Assembly: GCA_902167325.1 (NCBI GenBank)
Contig: LR632930.1
Location: forward strand, 4,650,001 to 4,714,000
Reading direction: 5' to 3'
Length of the DNA stretch: 64,000 nucleotides
Origin: Chitinophaga pinensis
GTDB taxonomy: Bacteria; Bacteroidota; Bacteroidia; Chitinophagales; Chitinophagaceae
A program made the position numbers and the translations under genes. Numbering within the stretch: position 1 is the stretch's first letter; each line of letters starts with the position of its first letter. Of the stretch, positions 26,400 through 34,224 are shown piece by piece. Below the pieces are notes generated by a model that saw only the letters and a program-made list of their open reading frames with translations, ran no database searches and was not told the origin of the DNA.

Positions 26400-26443
26400 T
26401 CAAGTCCACCTCAAGTCCACCTCAAGTCCACCTTTTCTCCACA
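26400..26443. repeat. Perfect 11-base triplet repeat plus one decayed unit
   Basis: TCAAGTCCACC occurs three times without change at 26400, 26411 and 26422; the next 11 bases (TTTTCTCCACA) keep 6 of 11 positions. There are no spacers, so this is not a CRISPR array. Confidence 0.9.
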
Positions 26444-26476
26444 CTTAACTTAGGTTTCACGCTGTATTCATGCGGA

Positions 26477-26498
26477 GTTCCCTGCATGTTCCCTGCCG
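26477..26498. repeat. Two-unit 11-base repeat
   Basis: GTTCCCTGCAT (26477) is followed by GTTCCCTGCCG (26488), matching at 9 of 11 positions. The period is again 11, with a sequence unrelated to the arrays before it. Confidence 0.7.
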
Positions 26499-26615
26499 CT
26501 AACTACCTTCTGGTAATATACCATCAATATAGACACAACTGCCTTAAATGATGAAGATCATCTCCCCCAACTATTCAATCTGATCATGTACAGTAGGGGT
26601 TGGAATAAAGAGAAA

Positions 26616-26646
26616 GGGCCGTTTCAGAAGAAACAGCCCCTTTTTT
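26616..26646 (+). terminator. Terminator-like hairpin, strongest on the plus strand
   Basis: GGGCcGTTTC (26616-26625) pairs with GAAACaGCCC (26630-26639) with one mismatch and a 4-base loop, followed by CTTTTTT. It can serve the minus-strand DUF3817 gene (TTTCTCTTT on that side), but the cleaner T-run is on the plus strand, where no gene precedes it. Confidence 0.7.
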
Positions 26647-26681
26647 GCTTGCCTAAATATACTAAAGAAAGATAGAGAATA

Positions 26682-26996
26682 CTACGGGCGGTGGATCCAC
26701 TTTTCGTTGATGAAAAAGGTTCCGAAAGGTACAATGGAAGCACCCAGGGCAATGGCGGTCTTTTTCAGGGACCATTGCAGCGCCATTTTCATTTCAATGG
26801 CCAGTACCACGTACAGCACAAAGAGCAGGCCGTGGGCCATACCCAGCTGCTGGTTGAGCCAGGGCTGTTCCCAGATGTACTTTAACGGCATGGAAATGAA
26901 GAGGATGGCGAGGAAGGAAAGTCCTTCGAGCCAGGCGATGATACGGAAACGTTTGATGGAGCGGGCATGCTGCTGCCCGGATGCTTGTTTTTCCAT
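26682..26996 (-). CDS. DUF3817 family membrane protein
   Basis: 104-residue protein with three membrane segments. The family pattern is clear: RFRIIAWLEGLSFLAILFISMPLKY (first segment), the G-M-A-H-G-L-L-F-V-L-Y-V segment near residue 53, and a third segment near 78 (AIALGASIVPFGTFFINEKW). The W-x-E-G and H-G motifs are hallmarks of DUF3817 (YdzA-like) proteins, whose function is unknown. It is 49 bases downstream of the ABC exporter on the same strand, so the two may be co-transcribed. Confidence 0.85.
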   Translation of the reverse strand: MEKQASGQQHARSIKRFRIIAWLEGLSFLAILFISMPLKYIWEQPWLNQQLGMAHGLLFVLYVVLAIEMKMALQWSLKKTAIALGASIVPFGTFFINEKWIHRP

Positions 26997-27045
26997 GGCG
27001 CAAACCTACGCCGGAATCGTTTTACGAAATATGATTATGATCAGT

Positions 27046-28881
27046 TTACCGGTAACCGGCCGCCTGTAGTGTAAACAATTCTTCGTACCGCCCTTTATTA
27101 GCAATCAGCTCCTCGTGCGTACCAATTTCGAGCAGTTCGCCACCTTCCAGCACCAATATGCGGTCGGCCATACGGACGGTGGAAAAGCGGTGCGAAATGA
27201 GAACGGCAGATTTACCTCGGGTAAGGTCTGCGAAGCGCTGGAATACTTCATACTCCGCCCGGGCATCCAGGGCGGCAGTTGGTTCATCGAGGATGAGGAG
27301 CTGTGCGTTTTTCATGTAGGCACGGGCAAGCGCAACTTTCTGCCATTCCCCACCGGATAATTCTACGCCATTTGCAAAACGGCGCCCCAGCATCTGGCTG
27401 AAGCCACCGGGGAGGCGGGGGTACAACATATCCGCCATGCTTTTTTCCGCGGCCTGTTCTATCCGCGCAGCGTTTTCTATTTCCGCGATGTTGCCCACGG
27501 CGATGTTTTGTGCGAAGGTCATCTGGTACCGCTGGAAGTCCTGGAAGATGACGCCTACCTGCATACGCAGTTCGTTGAGATCATATTCCCGGAGATCATG
27601 CCCATCGAGCAGGATGCGGCCTTCGGAAGGGTCGTACAGGCGGGCCAGGAGTTTAACGAGGGTGGTTTTACCTGCCCCGTTCTCCCCTACCAGCGCCAGC
27701 TTTTCCCCGGCATGCAGGGTAAAACTGAGATGGCGGTTAGCCCAGCGGGTGGAATTTAAATATTTGAACCCTACATTTTCAAACACAAATCCTTCGCGGA
27801 TAGGGTTCGGAAAAGGACGGGCGTTTTTAGGATGGGTGATGCGGGGCTGTATCTCAAAAAACTCGAAGAGGTCGCGCAGATAAATGGCTCCCTGCGTTAC
27901 ACTGGTAAAACGCATCAGCACGCCTTCCAGCACACCCCGTAGCTGGCGGAACGAGCCACCGAGGAAAGCAAGGTCACCGATGGTCAGTTGTCCGCGTACG
28001 GTTTGCAGAATGATGAAGACATATGCCGCGTAATATCCCGCGCTGCCGATCAGTGAAAACACCACTGCCCAGATGTTGTACCGGATGGAAAGGCGGCGCT
28101 TATCATTGTAAAACTTATTGGCCAGCTGGCGGAAGCGGTTCACGAGGTAATGACTCAGGTTAAATATCTTCACTTCCTTCACCGATTCATCGCTGGCACC
28201 GAGGAAGCGTATGTAATCCAGCTCCCGGCGGGCAGAAGTTTCGCCCCAGGCCAATGCATAAAAGCGGTCGTTGAAATGCGTTTCCGCGAAGAAAGAAGGG
28301 AGTACCGCCACGAGGAGCAATAATATCAGCCAGGGACTGAAAGTGAGCAGGCCTGCGGCAAGGAATATCATGGTCACCACATCCTGTACCTGCGAGAGCA
28401 CCTGGCTCAGGAGCGCGGTACGGCCTGCGGTTTGCTGACGGGCACGTTCCAGCTTATCATAGAACTCGGAATCTTCAAACTGATCGAGATCGAGCGTGGA
28501 GGCATGCTGCATGATGCGCACGGAAGTGTGGTTGGCCACCTGCTCGCCCAACAGTCCGTCTACCAGCCCAATAGCCCTGCCCAGCGCTCCTGAAATAATA
28601 ACGAGGGCAAATTCTGCAGCTACCAGCTCCCAGAGGTAACGGTAGCCCGTATCTCCATGGGATTGTGCGAGGCGCACCACCTCGTCGATAATTAGTTTGC
28701 TGATGTATAGTAATCCTAAGGGCGTGGCCGATTGTAAGGCTCTGAGCAGGATGTTCCAGGTAGTCATCCATGGACTGGTCTGCCATACCAATCTGAAAAA
28801 AGCAGGCAGATTCTTTAATGCTGCCATTCGCTGCCTGAAGCTCACATCCGGCTCTCCGGGTTTTCTGCTGGGTCGTCTCAT
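27046..28881 (-). CDS. ABC exporter, fused permease and ATPase
   Basis: 611-residue half-transporter working as a dimer. Membrane segments lie in about 35-330 (for example LLYISKLIIDEV, LVAAEFALVIISGALG, VTMIFLAAGLLTFSPWLILLLLVAVLP, LIGSAGYYAAYVFIIL). The ATPase domain (about 355-600) has Walker A GENGAGKTT near residue 400, the Q-loop in VIFQDFQRY, signature LSGGE near 510, Walker B LLILDEP, and the H-loop in LISHR. It belongs to the MsbA/lipid-and-peptide exporter group, but the substrate is unknown. It is the first gene of its unit, and a hairpin at 28926-28955 separates it from the upstream SusD gene. Confidence 0.93.
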   Translation of the reverse strand: MRRPSRKPGEPDVSFRQRMAALKNLPAFFRLVWQTSPWMTTWNILLRALQSATPLGLLYISKLIIDEVVRLAQSHGDTGYRYLWELVAAEFALVIISGALGRAIGLVDGLLGEQVANHTSVRIMQHASTLDLDQFEDSEFYDKLERARQQTAGRTALLSQVLSQVQDVVTMIFLAAGLLTFSPWLILLLLVAVLPSFFAETHFNDRFYALAWGETSARRELDYIRFLGASDESVKEVKIFNLSHYLVNRFRQLANKFYNDKRRLSIRYNIWAVVFSLIGSAGYYAAYVFIILQTVRGQLTIGDLAFLGGSFRQLRGVLEGVLMRFTSVTQGAIYLRDLFEFFEIQPRITHPKNARPFPNPIREGFVFENVGFKYLNSTRWANRHLSFTLHAGEKLALVGENGAGKTTLVKLLARLYDPSEGRILLDGHDLREYDLNELRMQVGVIFQDFQRYQMTFAQNIAVGNIAEIENAARIEQAAEKSMADMLYPRLPGGFSQMLGRRFANGVELSGGEWQKVALARAYMKNAQLLILDEPTAALDARAEYEVFQRFADLTRGKSAVLISHRFSTVRMADRILVLEGGELLEIGTHEELIANKGRYEELFTLQAAGYR

Positions 28882-28925
28882 CCGGCAATGAAGTTACGTA
28901 ATAATCAGATCATCCATATAAACGA

Positions 28926-28955
28926 CATCCGCAAACCCTCGCGGGCCTGCGGATG
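28926..28955 (-). terminator. Hairpin after the second susD
   Basis: CATCCGCA (28926-28933) and TGCGGATG (28948-28955) form an 8-base stem with a 14-base loop. On the minus strand it is followed by TCGTTTATA, a weak T-tract, 24 bases after the susD stop. Confidence 0.45.
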
Positions 28956-28978
28956 CGTGAATGCTTTATTGCTACCGG

Positions 28979-30709
28979 TTACTTATATCCGGTGTTCTGA
29001 TCAATCTTCGCGTCGGTATTCCTTTCAATTTCCGAGAACGGGATCGGCCACAGGTTATGATAGGTTTCGATGGTAAGGCCCGATTTCTCATTGTACTTCT
29101 TATCCCGGTCGTATAACAGCCCCATCCGGCAAAGCGTTACCATCCGCAGCTCTTCCACATACAATTCCCGCAGTCTTTCATCGAGCAGGTAATCCATATT
29201 CACATCACCTGCATCCACATCAGCGGCATTGGAGCGGGAGCGTACTTTATTGATATCGGTGGCGGCACTGCCGGCATCTCCTTTGCGGATATACGCTTCA
29301 GCACGCAGCAGGTAAGTTTCTGCAAGGCGCATGAGGTAAGCATCTTTGCTGTATACATCTCCGCTTGCATTAAACAGCATGCGGCCGCCGAAGGGAGACA
29401 TGATGGGATTGCCGTTGGCATCTTTCTGCACCACTTCAATGGGGAAATCACCTTCCGAGAAAGTGGCTTTCTTCAGGATGGGGTACCAGTTGCGGATGGT
29501 ATCGTTGAAGTTGGTGGCTTTGGCTTTGAAGCCGTCTTTCACATACCATTTACCATATGCGTCGGAGTTGACAGGCACGCCATCCATCCTGAAATCGCGG
29601 ACGATGTTGTACTCACTGTTCCGGATATCGTTGGGATCGCCCCAGATGGTGTACAGGAAGTGTTTGGTAGGCCGTATCCAGCCAATACCCCGCCCTGCCA
29701 GCTGATCGTTAAAGCCGAGCATGGCAGGCTGACTGGTAGGCGGCGCCCCGTTCACGGAAGTGTTTACCCGCAGGTTGGTGATGTTGGGCATGATGGCCCA
29801 CTGTATCACGTCGCGCGCGGGAGATGCGGGGTTCAGGTAATCCGTCTGGATAATGAAAATGCCTTCCTTATTGCCGCTGGTGCGGTTCTGGTTATTCAGT
29901 TCAAACAGATCGCGGTATACATCGCCGGGTTTATCAGACCGCCGTCCGAAGCGCGCTGTCATCAGCGAAAGGGCAGGGTGGTTGATGACCTGTGTGGCGG
30001 AAGCTATCGCCTCGTCGTATGCTTTGAGGGAGATCAATACTTCTGTCAGCAGATGTTGTGCTGCCTGTTTGTTCACTGCACCATCTTTCACCGTTTCCAC
30101 GTTTTTCAGGAATACGATCGCTTCCGTGAGGTCTTTGCGGCAGAGCTGGTACACCTCATCGCGGGTGGCGCGTACGTAGTTTGTCCGCGGGATGGTTACT
30201 TCCTCCGTCATAATGGGCACACCACCGTAGAGGTTGGCCAGCATATTATAACCCCAAGCGCGGAAGAACTGGGCCTGTGCTTTAAAAAGGTTACGGTCGG
30301 CTTCGGAAAGGCCCGTGGCCTGCGGTGCGCGGTTGATCACCACATTGGCGTTGGAGATCACGGTATACACATTCTGCCAGATCACTTCCACCACGTTGAA
30401 CGTGGGCACCATGGTGTTCTTATAATCGTTCAGCTTCACCGGCGGATTGTAATCCGTGGCGTTCACGGCAAAGTCGGTAGCATAGCGGAGCGAGAAATTC
30501 GCATCGAGGTTGATGCCGCCGAACAGGATATGCCGCATGCGGTTATGCAGGTAGTTCACGGCCGACTGGAAATCGGCGCTGGTTTTAAGTGCATTGTCGG
30601 GCGTATAAAAATCGAGCGGTTCTTCTTTCAGAAATTCTTTTGTATTGCAACTGGCGGCAGACATGATGGCGAGTGCGGTCATGCAGCCGTATCTGAAGAT
30701 CTTTTTCAT
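28979..30709 (-). CDS. SusD/RagB family nutrient-binding lipoprotein
   Basis: 576-residue SusD-like lipoprotein. The signal ends in a lipobox SAASC followed by NTKEFLKEEPLDFYTPDNA. N-terminal helices include the Q-A-Q-F-F-R-A-W-G-Y-N-M-L-A-N-L-Y-G-G-V-P motif near residue 145. The C-terminal block has YLMRLAETYLLRAEAYIRKGD and the final LWPIPFSEIERN. It begins 11 bases after the SusC gene at 30721 and should form its lid. No other gene follows in the same operon before the terminator, so this locus is only the SusC/SusD pair. The substrate is unknown. Confidence 0.95.
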   Translation of the reverse strand: MKKIFRYGCMTALAIMSAASCNTKEFLKEEPLDFYTPDNALKTSADFQSAVNYLHNRMRHILFGGINLDANFSLRYATDFAVNATDYNPPVKLNDYKNTMVPTFNVVEVIWQNVYTVISNANVVINRAPQATGLSEADRNLFKAQAQFFRAWGYNMLANLYGGVPIMTEEVTIPRTNYVRATRDEVYQLCRKDLTEAIVFLKNVETVKDGAVNKQAAQHLLTEVLISLKAYDEAIASATQVINHPALSLMTARFGRRSDKPGDVYRDLFELNNQNRTSGNKEGIFIIQTDYLNPASPARDVIQWAIMPNITNLRVNTSVNGAPPTSQPAMLGFNDQLAGRGIGWIRPTKHFLYTIWGDPNDIRNSEYNIVRDFRMDGVPVNSDAYGKWYVKDGFKAKATNFNDTIRNWYPILKKATFSEGDFPIEVVQKDANGNPIMSPFGGRMLFNASGDVYSKDAYLMRLAETYLLRAEAYIRKGDAGSAATDINKVRSRSNAADVDAGDVNMDYLLDERLRELYVEELRMVTLCRMGLLYDRDKKYNEKSGLTIETYHNLWPIPFSEIERNTDAKIDQNTGYK

Positions 30710-30720
30710 GCGTTCGGTGT

Positions 30721-33700
30721 TTAGAATTCAACATTTAAACCAACAGTATAGCTCCTGAGTACGGGGTAAGCGGAGATATCAAGCCCGGTACCCGTTTCAG
30801 GGTCCCAGCCATCCCAATCCGTGAATGTGAGCAGGTTCTTGCCATTGAGGTAAGCGCTCAGGCGGTTCACTTTCAGCTTCTGTGTGATGGAGGCAGGCAG
30901 GGTGTAACTGAGCGTTACGTCCTGCAGTCGTACGAAGCTCCGTTGTACATAAGGCGAAAACGTTTCTCCGAGGGCGGTGGTGTAATAACCGATCTGGCGG
31001 AAGCGGGCACCGGGGTTTTCCGGCGTCCAGTAATCGAACTTGAAGAAGTTGTTATAGCGCATGTTATCCGGGTTAGGTAAAGTGGTACCCGGCTGGCCGT
31101 AGTAATACTTCCTGCCACCCTGAATGGAGTTCACGAACATTTTAAATTCAAATGCTTTGTAGCGCAGGGTGTTGAGGATACTGAACCGGTAAGAGGGATC
31201 GGAGTAACCGAGGATCTTGCGGTCGGCCGATGCCGTATAACTTCCATCGCCATTCACATCTTCCACCTTATAAGTTCCGTAAGTAAATCCGCCGGGGATA
31301 CTGCCTGCGTTATGATCCGCTACCTGCCACATGCCGATGATATTGTAATCGTATGCCACACCATAAGGTTTGCCGATAAATATCTTGGAAGACACGAGGT
31401 CATCTTCGCGTCCGTCCTTATTCGCATCAATACCGGTAATGCTCACCACTTTGTTGCGGTTGAGGGAGAAGCTGCCGTTGATGTCCCAGCTGAAGTCCTT
31501 ATTTTTAACAGGCGTACCATTCAGTGCCAGCTCAATGCCTTTGTTATCCAGCTTGCCGATGTTGAAAGGAATGCTGGTCTGCCCGTTAATGGAAGGTATA
31601 TTCACCGTATACAGCAGGTTGGAAGTTTGTGCTGTGTAGTAGTTCACCTCCCCGGAAAGGCGGCCGCTGTAGAGAGAGAAATCCAGCCCGAAGTTGAGGG
31701 TTTTGGTGGTTTCCCATTTAAGGCCTCTGTTGGCAAGACTGGCGATGCCCTGTCCCTGTTGCGCCAGCGCGTTATCTCCGAAGAGGTACCCGTTGGCTAC
31801 AGAAGCATTCATGCGGGAAAGGGTCTGGTAACGGCCTACGGTGCGGTTACCGTTGGAGCCATAGCTCACACGGAGCTTCAGATCATCTACCGGTCCCAGT
31901 CTTTCTTTTGCCCAGGGTTCTTCAATAATTCGCCATGCAAAGGCTGCTGAAGGGAAAACACCCGTTTTGTTTTCAGGACCGAAACCGGAGAAACCATCGT
32001 TGCGGACGGTACCGGTGAGTACGTAGCGGTCTTTGTAGGAGTAGATAAGGCGGTACATCTGGTACAGGCTCGCTTCCTTCCACGCATCGGAGTTTACGGT
32101 TTGCAGGCTGGGCTGTCCGGCTTCGAGACTGTTATACCCGAGGGCCGGGTTGGCGAAGTTGCTGGCATTGGCATTGGTTTGTTCGTAGTTACGCTTTTCA
32201 TAACCGTAAACAAACGTGGCGTTGATGCCATGGTCACCGAACTCGTTGCGGTAGCTGATGATGTTATCGAGCGTCTGGTTATACTCCGAAGAGTTCATTT
32301 TGCTGCCGCTGCCGGTGAAGTTAGCTCCGTACAGGTTGAAGTTGAACTGCTGCTCCGTAATATAGTTATTGCCGAAATTGATGCGGTAATTGAGTCCTTT
32401 GATCCAGGGGATGGTAACATCCGCATACAACAGGCCGAAGAGGTTGCGGCGCTTGTCGAAGTTGTTCTGTTCCTTTTCAAGGAGCGGGTTGAGGATAGAA
32501 CCATCCGGCAACCGCACGGGCTTCCCGGTGGAATCGTAGGCAGCAAGGTAAGGAGTGAAACGCATGATGTTGTTCAGCGTGGGTGACACGCCTGAATAAT
32601 CACTGATACCATAGCTGGCCTGCACACCTGCTTTCAGCCAGCTCGTTACCCTGTTCTCCAGGTTCACGCGGAAGCTGTAGCGTTTATAGTTATCGTTCAC
32701 CACCACGTTTTCCTGGTTGGTATAACCGAGCGAGAAAAAGTAGGAAGTAGATTCCGAGCGGCCTGCGATGCTGATATCATGGTTCTGCATGAGGGGATTC
32801 TTGTTGGTGAGCAAATCCCACCAGTTGGTGACCCTGCCGGCCTGGTAGCCTTTGGCAGATTCGGCGGAGAGCCTGCTCAGCACGTCCCAGTTGGGATTAG
32901 GCTGGGTGAGATCGGTACCGGTGCGGCTTTCGCTGATCCAGCGGTCGGCCACAAACTGCAGGAAGCCGTCTTTATCCATGGGCAGCATATCCTTGTTGGA
33001 TACCTGAGAGAGGGTGAGCGCGCCGTTGTACGATACCGTGGGCTTTTTGCCGGCACGGCCCGTTTTGGTGGTCATAAGCAATACCCCGTTGGATGCCTGA
33101 GAGCCGTAGATGGCCGTGGCACTGGCATCTTTGAGAACATCCACCGATGCAATGTCTGCCGGATTGATATCATTGAGGTTACCGCGGAAGATGATCCCGT
33201 CCAGCACAATAAGCGGGTTGGCGGTTCCGCTGATGGAGGTGCGGCCGCGAATGGTAACCGAAGGACTGGTACCCGCCTTTGTTACGGCGCCCACATTCAG
33301 TCCGGGTACGGAACCCTGCAGAGACTGAAGAATATTGACATTGGGAGATTCTTTGAAAGCTGCGAGGTTGGCGCGGGCGGTGGTGCCTGTCACATCTTTT
33401 TTGCGGGCAGTACCGTAGCCTATTACCACCACATCGGTAATGAGCGTTTCTGCCGAGCGCTCCATGATGATCTGAAGCGGACTGCCGTTGTAGGTAATCT
33501 CCTGTGGTTTGAAGCCGATGTAACTCAGTTTGAGGACGGTGCCGGCAGCTACTGCAAGGGAGAACTCCCCTTTTTCATTGGTTTGCGTGGCTTTAGCGCC
33601 ATCACTGCTGCGTACCGAAACGCCTGCCAGCGGGGCGTTCCCTACATCCGTAACACGGCCTGTTACTGACTGGGCGCTTGCTGCGGCATACATGCAGGTG

Positions 33701-33756
33701 GCCACCATGGCCAACAGGCATCTTTTTAGCAAGCGGTCTAGCATCTTAACATTCAT
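30721..33756 (-). CDS. SusC/RagA family TonB-dependent transporter (no STN domain)
   Basis: 1011-residue outer-membrane channel. The ATG at 33756 gives the start MNVKMLDRLLKRCLLAMVATCMYAAASAQ; the longer frame reaching 33846 is unlikely to be used. Order of parts: signal, carboxypeptidase-regulatory-like domain (about 31-115, VTGRVTDVGNAPLAGVSV), plug (about 130-245 with VTIRGRTSISGTANPLIVLDG and YGSQASNGVLLMTTK), and barrel, ending RSYTVGLNVEF. There is no STN domain, so regulation is not by FecR. Three histidine kinase genes lie upstream on the same strand beyond 468 bases and could regulate it (inference). Confidence 0.96.
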   Translation of the reverse strand: MNVKMLDRLLKRCLLAMVATCMYAAASAQSVTGRVTDVGNAPLAGVSVRSSDGAKATQTNEKGEFSLAVAAGTVLKLSYIGFKPQEITYNGSPLQIIMERSAETLITDVVVIGYGTARKKDVTGTTARANLAAFKESPNVNILQSLQGSVPGLNVGAVTKAGTSPSVTIRGRTSISGTANPLIVLDGIIFRGNLNDINPADIASVDVLKDASATAIYGSQASNGVLLMTTKTGRAGKKPTVSYNGALTLSQVSNKDMLPMDKDGFLQFVADRWISESRTGTDLTQPNPNWDVLSRLSAESAKGYQAGRVTNWWDLLTNKNPLMQNHDISIAGRSESTSYFFSLGYTNQENVVVNDNYKRYSFRVNLENRVTSWLKAGVQASYGISDYSGVSPTLNNIMRFTPYLAAYDSTGKPVRLPDGSILNPLLEKEQNNFDKRRNLFGLLYADVTIPWIKGLNYRINFGNNYITEQQFNFNLYGANFTGSGSKMNSSEYNQTLDNIISYRNEFGDHGINATFVYGYEKRNYEQTNANASNFANPALGYNSLEAGQPSLQTVNSDAWKEASLYQMYRLIYSYKDRYVLTGTVRNDGFSGFGPENKTGVFPSAAFAWRIIEEPWAKERLGPVDDLKLRVSYGSNGNRTVGRYQTLSRMNASVANGYLFGDNALAQQGQGIASLANRGLKWETTKTLNFGLDFSLYSGRLSGEVNYYTAQTSNLLYTVNIPSINGQTSIPFNIGKLDNKGIELALNGTPVKNKDFSWDINGSFSLNRNKVVSITGIDANKDGREDDLVSSKIFIGKPYGVAYDYNIIGMWQVADHNAGSIPGGFTYGTYKVEDVNGDGSYTASADRKILGYSDPSYRFSILNTLRYKAFEFKMFVNSIQGGRKYYYGQPGTTLPNPDNMRYNNFFKFDYWTPENPGARFRQIGYYTTALGETFSPYVQRSFVRLQDVTLSYTLPASITQKLKVNRLSAYLNGKNLLTFTDWDGWDPETGTGLDISAYPVLRSYTVGLNVEF

Positions 33757-33874
33757 TTGTTCAGTTATTAAAATGTGGAAGGAAAAATGGGAGAAATACA
33801 AGGCATATAGCTTTCCCACACAGCTTTTTAAGGCTATGAAAAGCAAAGATTCAATCGATTGTAATTTGGCTCTT

Positions 33875-33903
33875 AAAAAAAGTTTCCTGTTGGTAGCGGA
33901 AAC
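33875..33903 (-). terminator. Terminator-like hairpin below the kinase operon
   Basis: GTTTCC (33882-33887) pairs with GGAAAC (33898-33903), loop of 10. On the minus strand it is followed by seven T (33875-33881). It could end the kinase transcript or attenuate the susC leader. Confidence 0.5.
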
Positions 33904-34147
33904 TGAATGCGATTCAAACTGGTTTTAATAATCAGACAATAGACATGTTGCCGGGCTGCTGCTGCGGCATGTTAAATACAGTAATACCTGTTGCTGGAAT
34001 CTGAATGATAGTTGTATCAGATCATACGTGTAATGCTTTTTCTTAATCGTGGATGTGGAGTATGACAAGGCGTGTATCGTGGACTGGTGTTGCGATGTCA
34101 TTCCGCATGTGTTAACAATAATATAAAAAATAATGAACCGGACAATG

Positions 34148-34166
34148 CGGTTTGGAATCCAAACCG
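34148..34166. promoter_or_regulatory. Perfect inverted repeat below the kinase gene
   Basis: CGGTTTGG-AAT-CCAAACCG: 8-base arms and a 3-base loop, 59 bases after the kinase stop. There is no T-run directly after it on either strand. It may be an RNA stem or an operator. Confidence 0.4.
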
Positions 34167-34224
34167 GGGATATGCTAAAAAACGGTCAGACAAAAGCAAA
34201 ATTCAACCAAGGGAGCAGCAGCTG

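Larger units (their letters stand above)
26038..26681. other. Gene-free 640-base region with 11-bp-periodic repeats
   Basis: No reading frame of note on either strand. The stretch is AT-rich from 26060 to 26330. It contains several short tandem repeats that all have a period of 11 bases (26230-26295, 26400-26443, 26477-26498) and ends in a plus-strand terminator-like hairpin at 26616-26646, which may close a non-coding transcript. Confidence 0.6.
33757..34224. other. 468-base leader/intergenic region of the second susC
   Basis: No gene. It holds a minus-strand terminator-like hairpin (33875-33903), a small stem 33949-33953/33965-33969, and a perfect 8-base inverted repeat at 34148-34166. The susC promoter should lie here, but I find no convincing TTTG / TAnnTTTG pair. 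Confidence 0.5.

Noticed and set aside
26400..26443. Short CRISPR array
   Set aside because: Units are 11 bases, directly adjacent, with no spacers and no cas genes nearby.
29660..30724. A 354-residue frame opposite the second susD
   Set aside because: The minus strand encodes a complete SusD protein with lipobox and motifs. The plus-strand translation is rich in Gly, Arg and His with no family features.
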